DNA of 64,000 nucleotides, taken from Flavobacterium sp. WV_118_3 (GTDB lineage Bacteria > Bacteroidota > Bacteroidia > Flavobacteriales > Flavobacteriaceae). The stretch lies in NCBI RefSeq assembly GCF_039778605.1, contig NZ_CP156060.1, forward strand, positions 1,364,001 through 1,428,000. Reading direction: 5' to 3'. The notes under the pieces are model-generated. The model did not search any database and was not told where the DNA came from. It saw only the letters and a program-made list of their open reading frames with translations. Shown here piece after piece: positions 25,967 through 35,415 of the stretch (position 1 is its first letter; the number at the start of each line of letters is the position of its first letter). A program made the position numbers and the translations under genes.

Positions 25967-26833
25967 ATGCACTTTTTAATTTTTAGTATACTTTGCAGCG
26001 TATCCGTCGGAATCCTTTTTAAAATAGCCAGGCGCTATGCGGTTTCGTTTCAGCAAATGATCAATTATAATTATGTCGTAGCCATTATTTTATGTTATCT
26101 GGCGTATCAACCCGATATCCATATGGTTACTTCCAGTGCACCATGGCCGCTATACAGTGTATTAGCGCTATTGTTACCTACGGTTTTTCTGGTTTTGGCA
26201 GCGTCGGTGCGTCATATCGGAATTGTAAAAACGGATATCGCACAGCGTTTTTCACTGATCATTTCAATTCTGGCGGCTTTTTTCGTTTTTAACGAATCGA
26301 TTAGTCCGGTAAAATGGATTGGTCTGGCTATTGGTTTTACAGCCATTTTTCTGGTTTTATACCGAAATGAAACGACTTCCGGCGAAAAAAATAATGGGTG
26401 GTATCCGATAATCGTGTTATTGGGATTCGGAATTATTGACGTTTGTTTTAAGCTAATCGCCGCTTATACTGAAATTCCGTATACAACGTCGCTATTTGTG
26501 GTTTTCTGTGGCGCATTGGTGGTTTCAACAGTAATTACATTGTATACCCTTTTGGTAAAAAAAGAAAAAACAAACGGGAAAAGTCTGTTGTTTGGTTTGG
26601 CTTTAGGAATCCTTAATTTTGGAAATATATTGTTTTATCTAAAAGCACATAAAGCCTTACACGACAATCCTTCGACGGTTTTTGCTTCTATGAATTTTGG
26701 TGTAATCCTGTTAGGAACGTTAGCCGGAACGCTATTATTTAAAGAAAAAATCAGCCGACTGAATGCTATCGGGGTTTTCCTGGCTTTTCTAGCCATTATC
26801 GTAATCACGGCTTCGCAATTGTATACACTTTAA
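25967..26833 (+). CDS. EamA/DMT-family transporter
   Basis: About ten membrane segments in two repeated EamA halves can be read. The first ends FVFNESISPVKWIGLAIGFTAIFLVLY, and the second ends LFKEKISRLNAIGVFLAFLAIIVI; this Glu-containing motif pair is typical of drug/metabolite exporters. The substrate is unknown. The gene is divergent from arsR but shows no feature linking it to arsenic. Confidence 0.82.
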   Translation: MHFLIFSILCSVSVGILFKIARRYAVSFQQMINYNYVVAIILCYLAYQPDIHMVTSSAPWPLYSVLALLLPTVFLVLAASVRHIGIVKTDIAQRFSLIISILAAFFVFNESISPVKWIGLAIGFTAIFLVLYRNETTSGEKNNGWYPIIVLLGFGIIDVCFKLIAAYTEIPYTTSLFVVFCGALVVSTVITLYTLLVKKEKTNGKSLLFGLALGILNFGNILFYLKAHKALHDNPSTVFASMNFGVILLGTLAGTLLFKEKISRLNAIGVFLAFLAIIVITASQLYTL

Positions 26834-26847
26834 CGCTATTTTATATT

Positions 26848-26876
26848 TTGAAGTTCTATAAAATTTAGTATTTTTA
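26848..26876 (+). promoter_or_regulatory. Promoter of the DUF294-exonuclease pair
   Basis: TTG at 26848-26850, an 18-base spacer, and TATTTTTA at 26869-26876 (one mismatch to TAnnTTTG), 17 bases before the ATG. Confidence 0.5.
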
Positions 26877-26893
26877 AGAATTAATTCCCGATC

Positions 26894-28816
26894 ATGAAAA
26901 ACCCCATTGCAGAAAGAATAGCGGATTTTTTAAAACATTATCCCCCTTTTACCAGTTTAACGTACCAGGAATTAGTCGCTATTTCCGAACATATCAGTGT
27001 TAAATATCTGGAAAAACACCAGATCCTTTTTAAAGTGGGCGATGCAACCCATAGTGATTTTTATGTGGTTGCCAACGGTGCGATCGGACTATCGGTTATT
27101 TCCGATGCGGAAGAGTTCCTGATCGACAAATGCGACGAGGGCGATATTCTGGGATTGCGTCCGTTTTTTGCTAAAAACAATTACCTGATGACGGCAAAAG
27201 CCCGCGAGGAAAGTATCGTTTATGCGATTCCAATAGCAGTTTTTCAGCCGTATGTGGCCAATAATACAAATGTGCAGAATTTCCTGTTGGAGAGTTTTGC
27301 TTCCAATACGCGTAATCCATATGATAAGGACCACCGCGGAAAGTTAATCTCGGAAAATATTATTTTCGACGAACAAAGTGCTACGGATATCCAGTATTTC
27401 CAGCCTATTAAATATACCAAAAACCCGATTACAGCCAGTTCCAGCGATATTATCAAACATATTGCGCAAACGATGTCGAACAGTCGGATTGGCAGTGTAA
27501 TTATTCACGATAATCAGTTGCCAATCGGAATTATAACCGATAAGGATTTACGTTCTAAAATTGCCACCGGATTGTTTTCGATCGATACAACAGCCGATAA
27601 AATCATGTCGTCTCCGGTCATTACCGTACCGGAAAACATTTCGATTGCCGAAGCGCAAATGATGATGCTAAAACACAACGTAGGTCATTTATGTGTGACC
27701 CGCGACGGAACGGAAAAAAGTCCGGCCACTGGTATTATTACCGAACACGATATTGTGGCGGCACAAGCCAACAATCCGGGAATTTTATTAAAATTAACCC
27801 GTCGGGCCACGCGTTCGAAAGAATTAAAAGCCGTTCGCGATAAATTAACCGATCTGATTCAGAATTCAATCGATAAAAATATTCCGATTACACATATTAC
27901 CAGTGTCGCGGCCGAAATCAATATTGCCCTGACAAAACGAGCAATCGATCTGGCTATTGAAAAAATGGAGACACCACCTCCTACCCGTTTTGCCTGGTTT
28001 AACCTCGGAAGTCAGGGACGAAAAGAACAGTTATTACTGACCGATGTCGATAATATTCTGATTTTCGAAGATGTGGAAGCCGAACGCTATGACGATGTAA
28101 AACAATACTTTTTACAATTGGCCAATAAGGTTATCGAAACTTTAGAAAAAATCGGTTACGAACCATGTCCACAAGGACTTATGGCTAACAATGAACTTTG
28201 GTGTAAATCACTAACAGACTGGATTAAACAATACAATACCTGGATTAATACTCCAGGTGAAAAAGGAATTAATCTCAGCACTATTTTCTTTGATTACGAT
28301 CTGATTTATGGTGATGTTTCTTTTGAAAATTCTTTAACCGAAAGCATTTTTAACAGCACCGATAACAACCAGTTATTCTATGCTTTTTTAGGAACCAATG
28401 CCATAAAAAAACCCGCTCCATTGGGGTTCTTCCGTCAATTTTTACTGGAACAGGACGAAGAACACAAAGATGCTTTTGATATTAAAAACAGAGCCATCAT
28501 GCCACTGGTCGACGCCGCACGTGTGTTAACCATTAGTCGTGGCATCAAAGGAATTACCAATACGTATCAACGTTTTAAAAAACTGGCGGATATCGAAGAA
28601 CAAAATTCCGATTTGTATCTGGAATGTGCTGAGGCCTTTAATACGTTAACCTGGTTCCGAACCGACGAAGGCTTGCAAAATAATTCCAACGGCGGTTATA
28701 TCAACATGCAGGAACTTTCGAAAGTGGATAAGGTAAAACTTAAAAACTGCTTTCAACCGATAAACGACATACAGGATTTGATTAAAAACCGCTTTCAATT
28801 GACCTATTTCACATAA
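26894..28816 (+). CDS. cNMP-binding/CBS/DUF294 nucleotidyltransferase-like protein
   Basis: Domains in order: a cyclic-nucleotide-binding fold (about 15-130), a pair of CBS domains (about 165-300; IGSVIIHDNQLPIGIITDKDL and VGHLCVTRDGTEKSPATGII), a DUF294 nucleotidyltransferase-like core (about 340-470; NLGSQGRKEQLLLTDVDN keeps the GS...R and DxD-type residues), and a DUF294 C-terminal helical domain. In many bacteria this architecture is paired with a DnaQ-type exonuclease and acetate transport or activation genes. Both links hold here: the exonuclease follows 4 bases later and the acs operon is 5 kb away. The target of the transferase is unknown. Confidence 0.9.
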   Translation: MKNPIAERIADFLKHYPPFTSLTYQELVAISEHISVKYLEKHQILFKVGDATHSDFYVVANGAIGLSVISDAEEFLIDKCDEGDILGLRPFFAKNNYLMTAKAREESIVYAIPIAVFQPYVANNTNVQNFLLESFASNTRNPYDKDHRGKLISENIIFDEQSATDIQYFQPIKYTKNPITASSSDIIKHIAQTMSNSRIGSVIIHDNQLPIGIITDKDLRSKIATGLFSIDTTADKIMSSPVITVPENISIAEAQMMMLKHNVGHLCVTRDGTEKSPATGIITEHDIVAAQANNPGILLKLTRRATRSKELKAVRDKLTDLIQNSIDKNIPITHITSVAAEINIALTKRAIDLAIEKMETPPPTRFAWFNLGSQGRKEQLLLTDVDNILIFEDVEAERYDDVKQYFLQLANKVIETLEKIGYEPCPQGLMANNELWCKSLTDWIKQYNTWINTPGEKGINLSTIFFDYDLIYGDVSFENSLTESIFNSTDNNQLFYAFLGTNAIKKPAPLGFFRQFLLEQDEEHKDAFDIKNRAIMPLVDAARVLTISRGIKGITNTYQRFKKLADIEEQNSDLYLECAEAFNTLTWFRTDEGLQNNSNGGYINMQELSKVDKVKLKNCFQPINDIQDLIKNRFQLTYFT

Positions 28817-28820
28817 TATT

Positions 28821-29426
28821 ATGGTATTAGACTGGCTTACAGGAAAAGACATCCCGCAATTTTGGAAACAATATCTGGCCCATTTTGACAAAGAAGAACA
28901 AAACGGACCGAAACGCTATATTGTTTTTGATACCGAAACGACCGGTTTGGACTGGAAAGACGATGTTATTCTTTCTATTGGTGCCATTTCGGTGATCAAT
29001 GATGAAATAAAAGTAGGCGATTTTTTTGAAGCTTTTTTGAAACAGGATGTCTTTAATCCCGAAAATGCTATCCTGACCGGAATTTTAAAAGAAGGTAAAG
29101 AAGAAAAGATTATCGAAGCAGAAGCCATCATCCGTTTCCTTGATTTTATAAAAGATGCCACTCTGGTAGGACATAACATCAATTTTGATGTCGAAATGAT
29201 CAATCAGGCACTGAAGCGTTTGAATCTTGGTAAACTTAAAAACACCATACTGGATGTGGATGTAATGTACCAAAAATTTAAAAACCTTCCGGAAGATAAA
29301 CACCACAATCTGGATGAACTATGCGATATTTTTAAAATTAAAAAAAGCGATCGTCATACGGCTTCCGGTGACGCGTATATTATTGCTTTATTGTTTTTAA
29401 AGCTAAAACGGAAATTAAAATTATAA
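28821..29426 (+). CDS. DnaQ-like 3'-5' exonuclease
   Basis: The DEDDh motifs are complete: VFDTETTGLDW (Exo I, about 34-44), GHNINFDVEMI (Exo II), and DRHTASGDAYIIALLF (Exo III). It is a single 201-aa domain similar to the polymerase III epsilon fold. Coupled to the DUF294 gene in one transcript, it probably acts in the same regulatory unit rather than in replication. Its 3' end overlaps the convergent membrane-protein gene by 6 bases. Confidence 0.85.
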   Translation: MVLDWLTGKDIPQFWKQYLAHFDKEEQNGPKRYIVFDTETTGLDWKDDVILSIGAISVINDEIKVGDFFEAFLKQDVFNPENAILTGILKEGKEEKIIEAEAIIRFLDFIKDATLVGHNINFDVEMINQALKRLNLGKLKNTILDVDVMYQKFKNLPEDKHHNLDELCDIFKIKKSDRHTASGDAYIIALLFLKLKRKLKL

Positions 29427-29894
29427 TGTACCGGAATGAATACATAATTGGCAATACTCTCTGATTTCCTCATAATTTCGGATATAATATTCCGATATTT
29501 TTATTTTGATGTTCGGATTACTACTGTCTTTTATAATAAAAAATCTGCCGGAATGGTATTCCGAATTACTAATTTGCTCTCCTCCTTCTATAACGATATT
29601 ACTTTTACAAATGGTATAGATCTTCGTAAAAAGTCTTTTTACTTTTAGGTCATCTCCCACTACTTTTAATTGTATAAAGTCATAATAAAGCTCTGTCGAT
29701 ATAACGGTCAATGGAATAAGCATTATGAGACTACTAAAAATATCAAACAATCTGCTTCCTATTGTTATCGTGTAGATAAAGCATCCATATAAATTAACAT
29801 CAATAACAAATTTTAAAGTAAAAACAAATAGCACTATATAAGCGATAAACATTATAAAAATACGGGTACTGTATTTGATTTTAAGCATATCCAT
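29421..29894 (-). CDS. Small membrane protein, paralogue B of a tandem pair
   Basis: There are two membrane helices in the first 70 residues (FIMFIAYIVLFVFTL and IFSSLIMLIPLTVI). A soluble C-terminal part follows, looking like a small PH-type beta domain (LKVVGDDLKVKRLFTKIYTI) and ending in NIKIKISEYYIRNYEEIREYC. It is clearly homologous to the protein encoded at 30001-30468, especially in FIIKDSSNPNIKIKISEYYI. Together they follow the ferredoxin-like gene. If that protein is a toxin, these could be immunity proteins; otherwise function is unknown. Confidence 0.6.
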   Translation of the reverse strand: MDMLKIKYSTRIFIMFIAYIVLFVFTLKFVIDVNLYGCFIYTITIGSRLFDIFSSLIMLIPLTVISTELYYDFIQLKVVGDDLKVKRLFTKIYTICKSNIVIEGGEQISNSEYHSGRFFIIKDSSNPNIKIKISEYYIRNYEEIREYCQLCIHSGTL

Positions 29895-30000
29895 TTCTAA
29901 TCACAATTATCTGATTAAAATTCAAATAATAAAAGAAATCGATAAAAACCCAATTAACAAAAAGTCGATCATAAAGAGCATTAATTTGGACTGCTTTTAT

Positions 30001-30468
30001 TTAGTCTTGCGCCATTTGTTCTTGTTTTTGACAATAATCCCAAATTTCCTGATAATTCTGAATATAGTATTCCGATATTTTTATCCTGATTTTTGGATTA
30101 TTCTGATCCTTCAATACAAAATATTTATTTGGCATTGAATACTGAGAAAAATTTTCCTTTTTTTCTGAACAGATCACATCTTCTTTTTGGATGATGATCT
30201 TTCTAAAAAAGAAAATTTCAATTTGAACATATTCATCCGTTATTTCTAGTCTTGTAAAAAGATTCATAATAAAATAAGGCACTAAAAAACAAGATACCAA
30301 TAGGCTGATGCTTATTAAATAATCTAATGATTGACTTTTTATTATTGTTGGCGATAAAAATCGTCCATTAATAATCATTTCATAATCATATTTTATCGTG
30401 AAAAGTAATACTACTAAATACCAACTAATCGGTATAATAATCCTGTAACTATATTTAGACTTTAACAT
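30001..30468 (-). CDS. Small membrane protein, paralogue A of a tandem pair
   Basis: The layout is the same as in paralogue B: two membrane helices, then a soluble beta-rich part with the shared ending FVLKDQNNPKIRIKISEYYI. It starts 5 bases after the stop of the ferredoxin-like gene, so both are on one message. A 106-base gap separates the two copies. Tandem duplication is evident from the shared C-terminal motif and helix positions. Confidence 0.62.
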   Translation of the reverse strand: MLKSKYSYRIIIPISWYLVVLLFTIKYDYEMIINGRFLSPTIIKSQSLDYLISISLLVSCFLVPYFIMNLFTRLEITDEYVQIEIFFFRKIIIQKEDVICSEKKENFSQYSMPNKYFVLKDQNNPKIRIKISEYYIQNYQEIWDYCQKQEQMAQD

Positions 30469-30473
30469 GGTAA

Positions 30474-31133
30474 TTAATTATTGTTTTGAGAATCGTATAT
30501 TGCTATTCCAACAGAAATCCCTGTTGCTATAAGCCCTATAGGACCAGGAATAAATCCAGCCGCACCTAAAAGAGTTAATCCTAAATTTGTCCAGTCTTCA
30601 TTAGTAATTTCGCCATCTGAAAAAGCAACTATAGTACTAACTCCCTGCAAAACGGTACCGACAGCGGCAACTTTTCCCAAAGGTCCTTTTAAAATATATT
30701 TTGCTTCAGTCGTCAGCTCTCCACCTAAAGAACTAACCAATTTTTCAACTGCTACGGCATTTAATCCTTTAATACCATTTACTAAGCCTAGAGCATCCAT
30801 TTTTTGTTTTAACAAACTGTTATTATAGTGCGTAAAAAATTGCTGACTTTGAATTACGAATGGTGGTAATCCTCCTGAATTTTCATTACCATATCCAGGA
30901 TTAGTCGATCCGTTTATTGAAATTGCTCCGGTCGGACATATATCAATACACTCCCAACAACTATGACAAATGATGTGATTAATAGCTATATTAACACCAA
31001 TATAAAGATAATCCTGATCCCAACCTGCCGAAATATATTTACGACCTACTTTTATCGCATTCACATCACAAGCCGGTTTGCAAAGCCCACGTTCTACACA
31101 GTTATCTGCACTTATTTTGATAAACCTACTCAT
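30474..31133 (-). CDS. Ferredoxin-like protein with hydrophobic toxin-like C-terminus
   Basis: Residues 1-75 resemble a bacterial two-cluster ferredoxin. The second site is complete (Cys56, 59, 62, 66 in CHSCWECIDICP). The first has only Cys12, Cys18 and Cys22, with Arg at the position of the missing Cys, so it could hold a 3Fe-4S cluster or none. After a Gly/Asn-rich linker, residues about 100-219 are helical and end in GAAGFIPGPIGLIATGISVGI, a Gly-rich hydrophobic hairpin like those before or within polymorphic and pore-forming toxins. I know no named family for this fusion. The paired membrane proteins downstream strengthen a toxin-immunity reading, but it is inference. Confidence 0.6.
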   Translation of the reverse strand: MSRFIKISADNCVERGLCKPACDVNAIKVGRKYISAGWDQDYLYIGVNIAINHIICHSCWECIDICPTGAISINGSTNPGYGNENSGGLPPFVIQSQQFFTHYNNSLLKQKMDALGLVNGIKGLNAVAVEKLVSSLGGELTTEAKYILKGPLGKVAAVGTVLQGVSTIVAFSDGEITNEDWTNLGLTLLGAAGFIPGPIGLIATGISVGIAIYDSQNNN

Positions 31134-31174
31134 GATCCGTTATATAAAATTTCTCTCTACATTAATTGCATTAT

Positions 31175-31411
31175 TCATAATATTCGTAAATGATATACAT
31201 TTAAAAATATGCTTATAGAACAACCTTTAGCCTTATTATCAACAATATAAATTTTATTCTTTCCGGTTAGATGTTTCGCTAATAAAATATTAATCGGATC
31301 ATTTTGATGGTGTTCCTAAATAGAATCGTCTGTACAGGATAGTAATCCACTTCCTATTCCAACACTTACTACTCCTAAAAAAGTCTGCTCTATAAATTTT
31401 CTCCTGTTCAT
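31175..31411 (-). pseudogene. Tat-signal lipoprotein gene interrupted by amber codon
   Basis: An ATG at 31411 opens a typical twin-arginine lipoprotein signal (MNRRKFIEQTFLGVV, then GIGSGLLSC). After 31 codons a TAG interrupts it, yet the same frame then continues for 46 more codons with coding-like content (EHHQNDPINILLAKHLTGKN, then KIYIVDNKAKG) to a TGA at 31175. It was probably a short Tat-exported lipoprotein encoded upstream of the ferredoxin-like gene. A sequencing error or later mutation at the TAG would restore 78 residues. Confidence 0.5.
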
Positions 31412-31527
31412 TTTTAATAGTCAATTATGTTTTACCTACAGCATTAAATTTAAATGAACAACTATTTAAGCTAACAACAAGACTAAAAAACAAAAAAACA
31501 CCTGATTATGATCGATTTATAAAACAA

Positions 31528-31552
31528 AAAAAGCACCTTAAAGGTGCTTTTT
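31528..31552 (-). terminator. Terminator of the acetate operon
   Basis: AAAAAGCACCTT (31528-31539) pairs with AAGGTGCTTTTT (31541-31552). On the minus strand it follows the acs stop by 22 bases and ends in a U-tract. Confidence 0.85.
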
Positions 31553-31574
31553 CAAATATCAAATAAAAAAGAAA

Positions 31575-33482
31575 TTACAATCTTTCGTTTTTAATTTCTT
31601 CTACAATTTCCGGATTCAATAGCGTAGTGATATCACCAAAGTTTGAGAAATCGCCTTCGGCTATCTTACGCAAAATACGGCGCATGATTTTTCCGGAACG
31701 GGTTTTTGGTAATCCCGATACAAATTGGATTTTATCCAGTTTGGCAATGGGTCCGATATGACTCGCTACGTGTTCGTTGATCTCTTTTCGCAGGTTATCA
31801 CGATCACGGTACTCTCCAATTTCTTTTAAGATAATAAAACCATACAAAGCATTTCCTTTGATATCGTGCGGGAAACCTACAATAGCCGATTCAGCCACTG
31901 CCGGGTGTTCATTAATCGCATCTTCAATGGGCGCCGTTCCTAAGTTATGACCGGAAACAATCACCACATCGTCTACCCGACCGGTAATTCGATAATACCC
32001 TACTTCATCTCGCAAAGCACCATCTCCGGTAAAATATTTACCCGGGAAAGCCGAAAAATACGTTTCTTTATAACGCTGATGATCACCCCAAATTGTTCGG
32101 GCAATCGACGGCCATGGGAATTTAACACACAAGCTGCCTACAACCTGATTTCCTTCTATTTCATTGCGTTTTTCGTCCATTAATACCGGCTGAATTCCCG
32201 GTAATGGTAAGGTCGCATAAGTAGGCTTCGTTGGTGTGACAAATGGAACCGGAGAAATCATAATACCACCGGTTTCGGTTTGCCACCAGGTATCGACAAT
32301 CGGACATTTTTTCTTTCCAACATGATCATTATACCAGTGCCACGCTTCTTCATTGATCGGCTCTCCTACGGATCCGATTACTTTTAAAGAAGATAAATCG
32401 TGTTTATCTACCCATACGGTACTTTCTTTAGCCAACGAACGGATGGCTGTCGGTGCCGTATAAAACTGACTCACTTTATGTTTATCGATTACTTCCCAAA
32501 AACGTCCGAAATCCGGGTACGATGGTACACCTTCAAAAATGACTGTCGTCGCGCCGTTTAGAAGTGGACCGTATAAAATATAGGAATGTCCGGTAATCCA
32601 GCCAATATCGGCCGTACACCAGTAAATATCGTTTTCTTCGTAATTGAATATGTTTTTAAACGTATAAGCCGTATACACCATATAACCCGCCGTAGTATGC
32701 AACATTCCTTTCGGTTTTCCGGTCGATCCGGAGGTATACAGGATAAACAACGGATCTTCCGCATCCATAATTTCGGCTACATTATTCGGAATCGCCTCAT
32801 CCAGTAAAGGTTGCAACCATAAATCGCGACCTTCTTTCATTTTTATTTCCGTGTTGGTTCTTTTGGCAACCAATACACTGGTAACGGTTGGACATTTTTC
32901 CAACGCTTCATCTACAATCGATTTCAGGTCGATGGTTTTGTTACCTCTATAAGCCCCATCGGAAGTGATGACCATTTTACAACCACAGTCGATAACCCGT
33001 GATGCAATTGCCGAAGCTGAAAATCCGGCGAAAACAACCGAATGAATCGCTCCAATCCGTGCACAGGCCAATACAGCCACTGCCAGTTCCGGAATCATCG
33101 GTAGATAAATACACACCCGGTCACCTTTTTTAATGCCTTGTTCGCGCAATACATTGGCCATTTTGGCTACGCGATCGTACAATTCGTTATAGGTAATATA
33201 TTGCGCCGGTTCTTTCGGATCGTTCGGCTCAAAAATAATCGCATTTTTATTCCCTCTTTTGGCCAAATGACGGTCAATACAGTTTTTAGTGATGTTCACT
33301 TTTGCATTGGTAAACCATTTAATATCGGCTTCGGCCATATCAAACTCCATTACTTTATCCCAGGTTTGGTACCATGTAAAATTTTCTTCGGCGATTTTTC
33401 CCCAGAATTTACGTGGCTCCCGGATCGATTTTTTATAGTGTTTGAAGTATTCTTCTAAGTTGTTTATTTTATAATAACTCAT
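31575..33482 (-). CDS. acs: Acetyl-CoA synthetase
   Basis: The 635-aa AMP-forming enzyme converts acetate, ATP and CoA to acetyl-CoA. Family marks are YTSGSTGKPKG (P-loop), DTWWQTETGG (with the Trp that limits the pocket to acetate), YFTGDGALRDEVGYYRITGRVDD, and PKTRSGKIMRR with the Lys that is acetylated in regulated Acs. It is the last gene of the long minus-strand operon, 22 bases after the PrpE-like gene and before a strong terminator. The upstream sensor kinase and response regulator fit acetate-responsive control. Confidence 0.96.
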   Translation of the reverse strand: MSYYKINNLEEYFKHYKKSIREPRKFWGKIAEENFTWYQTWDKVMEFDMAEADIKWFTNAKVNITKNCIDRHLAKRGNKNAIIFEPNDPKEPAQYITYNELYDRVAKMANVLREQGIKKGDRVCIYLPMIPELAVAVLACARIGAIHSVVFAGFSASAIASRVIDCGCKMVITSDGAYRGNKTIDLKSIVDEALEKCPTVTSVLVAKRTNTEIKMKEGRDLWLQPLLDEAIPNNVAEIMDAEDPLFILYTSGSTGKPKGMLHTTAGYMVYTAYTFKNIFNYEENDIYWCTADIGWITGHSYILYGPLLNGATTVIFEGVPSYPDFGRFWEVIDKHKVSQFYTAPTAIRSLAKESTVWVDKHDLSSLKVIGSVGEPINEEAWHWYNDHVGKKKCPIVDTWWQTETGGIMISPVPFVTPTKPTYATLPLPGIQPVLMDEKRNEIEGNQVVGSLCVKFPWPSIARTIWGDHQRYKETYFSAFPGKYFTGDGALRDEVGYYRITGRVDDVVIVSGHNLGTAPIEDAINEHPAVAESAIVGFPHDIKGNALYGFIILKEIGEYRDRDNLRKEINEHVASHIGPIAKLDKIQFVSGLPKTRSGKIMRRILRKIAEGDFSNFGDITTLLNPEIVEEIKNERL

Positions 33483-33504
33483 AGTGTGTTTATTTTTTCA
33501 TATT

Positions 33505-35400
33505 CTATTTAAATACACCGATGCCATAGCTTGTAAAGGCTTCGGTTACTTCACCGATGATGGTTTCGTCATCGATGGTGGACGGGATTTGGTATTTTTC
33601 ACCGTCTACAATACTTCGCAGTAATTTGCGAAGGATTTTTCCGGAACGGGTTTTTGGCAAACGCTGCACAACAATCACATTGCGCAACGAAGCTACCGCG
33701 CCTATTTTTTCGCGAACAAGCTGAACCACTTCATATTCCAGTTGGAAATGTTCGGTTGCGTCGCCCGATTTAATCACAGCCAACGCCAAGGGAATCTGAC
33801 CTTTTAAGGCATCGTTAATTCCTATAACGGCACATTCGGCCACTGCATTGTGTGAGGCTACAATTTCTTCCATTTCGGCAGTCGAAAGGCGGTGTCCCGC
33901 AACATTGATCACATCGTCAACTCGGCCGGTTATATAAATATAACCTTCGTTGTCTTTGTAACCACCGTCGCCCGAAAAATAATAGCCCGGGAAACGGGTT
34001 AAATACCCGGCTTTAAACCGGATTTCATCCTCCCAAAGACCCAACATGGTTCCCGGTGGCAAAGGTAGTTTTATTACCACATATCCTTCTTCGTTTGGCG
34101 GTAATTCTTTTCCGTTTTCATCAAAAATAACGATTTCGTAACCGGTAACGGCTTTCCCGGCCGATCCGGGTTTTACCGGTAGGTATTCCACGCCCATCAT
34201 ATTGGCAATCATCGGCCAGCCGGATTCCGTCTGCCACCAATGATCAATAACAGGAACCGGTAGGTGTTGGCGATACCATTCCAGTGTAGCCACATCACAA
34301 CGCTCACCAGCTAAGAACTGTATTTTCAAATGACTTAAATCGTATTTTTTGATAAAGTTTCCGTCGGGGTCTTCTTTTTTAATGGCCCGAATGGCTGTTG
34401 GTGCGGTAAACATAATGCGTACTTTGTGCTCGGCAATGATCCGCCAATAGGTGCTCGCATCCGGAGTTTTGATGGGTTTGCCTTCGAAGATCACGGTGGT
34501 GTTGCGATTTAATAACGGTCCGTATAAAATATAACTGTGTCCTACCGCCCATCCCATATCGGATGCCGCCCAAAATGTCTCGCCTTGCGGAATGTCGTAT
34601 ACATATTGCATCGTAAATTTAAGTGCTGTAGCATAACCTCCTGTATCTCTTACGATTCCTTTTGGTTTTCCAGTAGTCCCGGAAGTGTATAAAATATAAA
34701 GCGGATGTGTCGCTGCTACCGGAACACAAGGTACTTCTTCTGATTGTAAAACTAATTTTTCATAGTCGACATCATATTCCTGAAACGGTATTTTGGCTCC
34801 TAATTTCCGATTAAAGATGATCACTTTTTCCGGTTTATGTGCTGCCATTTCAATCGCTTCGTCAACCAGTGGTTTATAAGCGATCAGTCGGTCGATTTCA
34901 ATTCCCGAAGAGGCCGTAATAATGGCTTTAGGTTTGGAATCGTCTATTCGGATGGCCAATTCGTGCGGCGCAAATCCACCAAAAACCATCGAGTGCGTCA
35001 CACCGATACGAGCACAGGCCAACATTGCAAAAGCCACCTGCGGAATCATGGGCATATAAATGACCGCCGTATCGCCTTTGGTTAAACCCAAAGAAAGTAA
35101 TCCTCCCGCTAATTTTGCCACTTCGGATTTTACTTCGTTAAACGTATATTTTCGTATCGTTTGGGTCACGGGTGAATCATAGATAAAAGCCACCTGATCG
35201 CCATAACCATCCTCAATGTGTTTGTCAATCGTCAGATAGCAAATATTCAGTTCACCATCGGCAAACCATAGTGGATAGCCGTTTTTATCTTTGGACAATA
35301 TGGTTTGTGGCCGCTTATACCATTCGAGTACACCGGCCTGTTCTTTCCAGAAACCTTCAGGATCCTTAAGGCTTCGTTGGTAAAATGCATTATAATTCAT
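33505..35400 (-). CDS. prpE: Propionyl-CoA synthetase-like (PrpE/ACSS3) ligase
   Basis: This 631-aa Acs homologue is of the PrpE/ACSS3 type: FIYDSPVTQTIRKYTFNEV near the start, YTSGTTGKPKG, HWWQTESGWP, YYFSGDGGYKDNEGYIYITG, and PKTRSGKILRK. Such enzymes prefer propionate or slightly longer acids but also use acetate. The two adjacent synthetases suggest the operon handles both acids. It lies 15 bases after the response regulator gene. Confidence 0.85.
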   Translation of the reverse strand: MNYNAFYQRSLKDPEGFWKEQAGVLEWYKRPQTILSKDKNGYPLWFADGELNICYLTIDKHIEDGYGDQVAFIYDSPVTQTIRKYTFNEVKSEVAKLAGGLLSLGLTKGDTAVIYMPMIPQVAFAMLACARIGVTHSMVFGGFAPHELAIRIDDSKPKAIITASSGIEIDRLIAYKPLVDEAIEMAAHKPEKVIIFNRKLGAKIPFQEYDVDYEKLVLQSEEVPCVPVAATHPLYILYTSGTTGKPKGIVRDTGGYATALKFTMQYVYDIPQGETFWAASDMGWAVGHSYILYGPLLNRNTTVIFEGKPIKTPDASTYWRIIAEHKVRIMFTAPTAIRAIKKEDPDGNFIKKYDLSHLKIQFLAGERCDVATLEWYRQHLPVPVIDHWWQTESGWPMIANMMGVEYLPVKPGSAGKAVTGYEIVIFDENGKELPPNEEGYVVIKLPLPPGTMLGLWEDEIRFKAGYLTRFPGYYFSGDGGYKDNEGYIYITGRVDDVINVAGHRLSTAEMEEIVASHNAVAECAVIGINDALKGQIPLALAVIKSGDATEHFQLEYEVVQLVREKIGAVASLRNVIVVQRLPKTRSGKILRKLLRSIVDGEKYQIPSTIDDETIIGEVTEAFTSYGIGVFK

Positions 35401-35415
35401 GGTAAGTGGTTGTTT

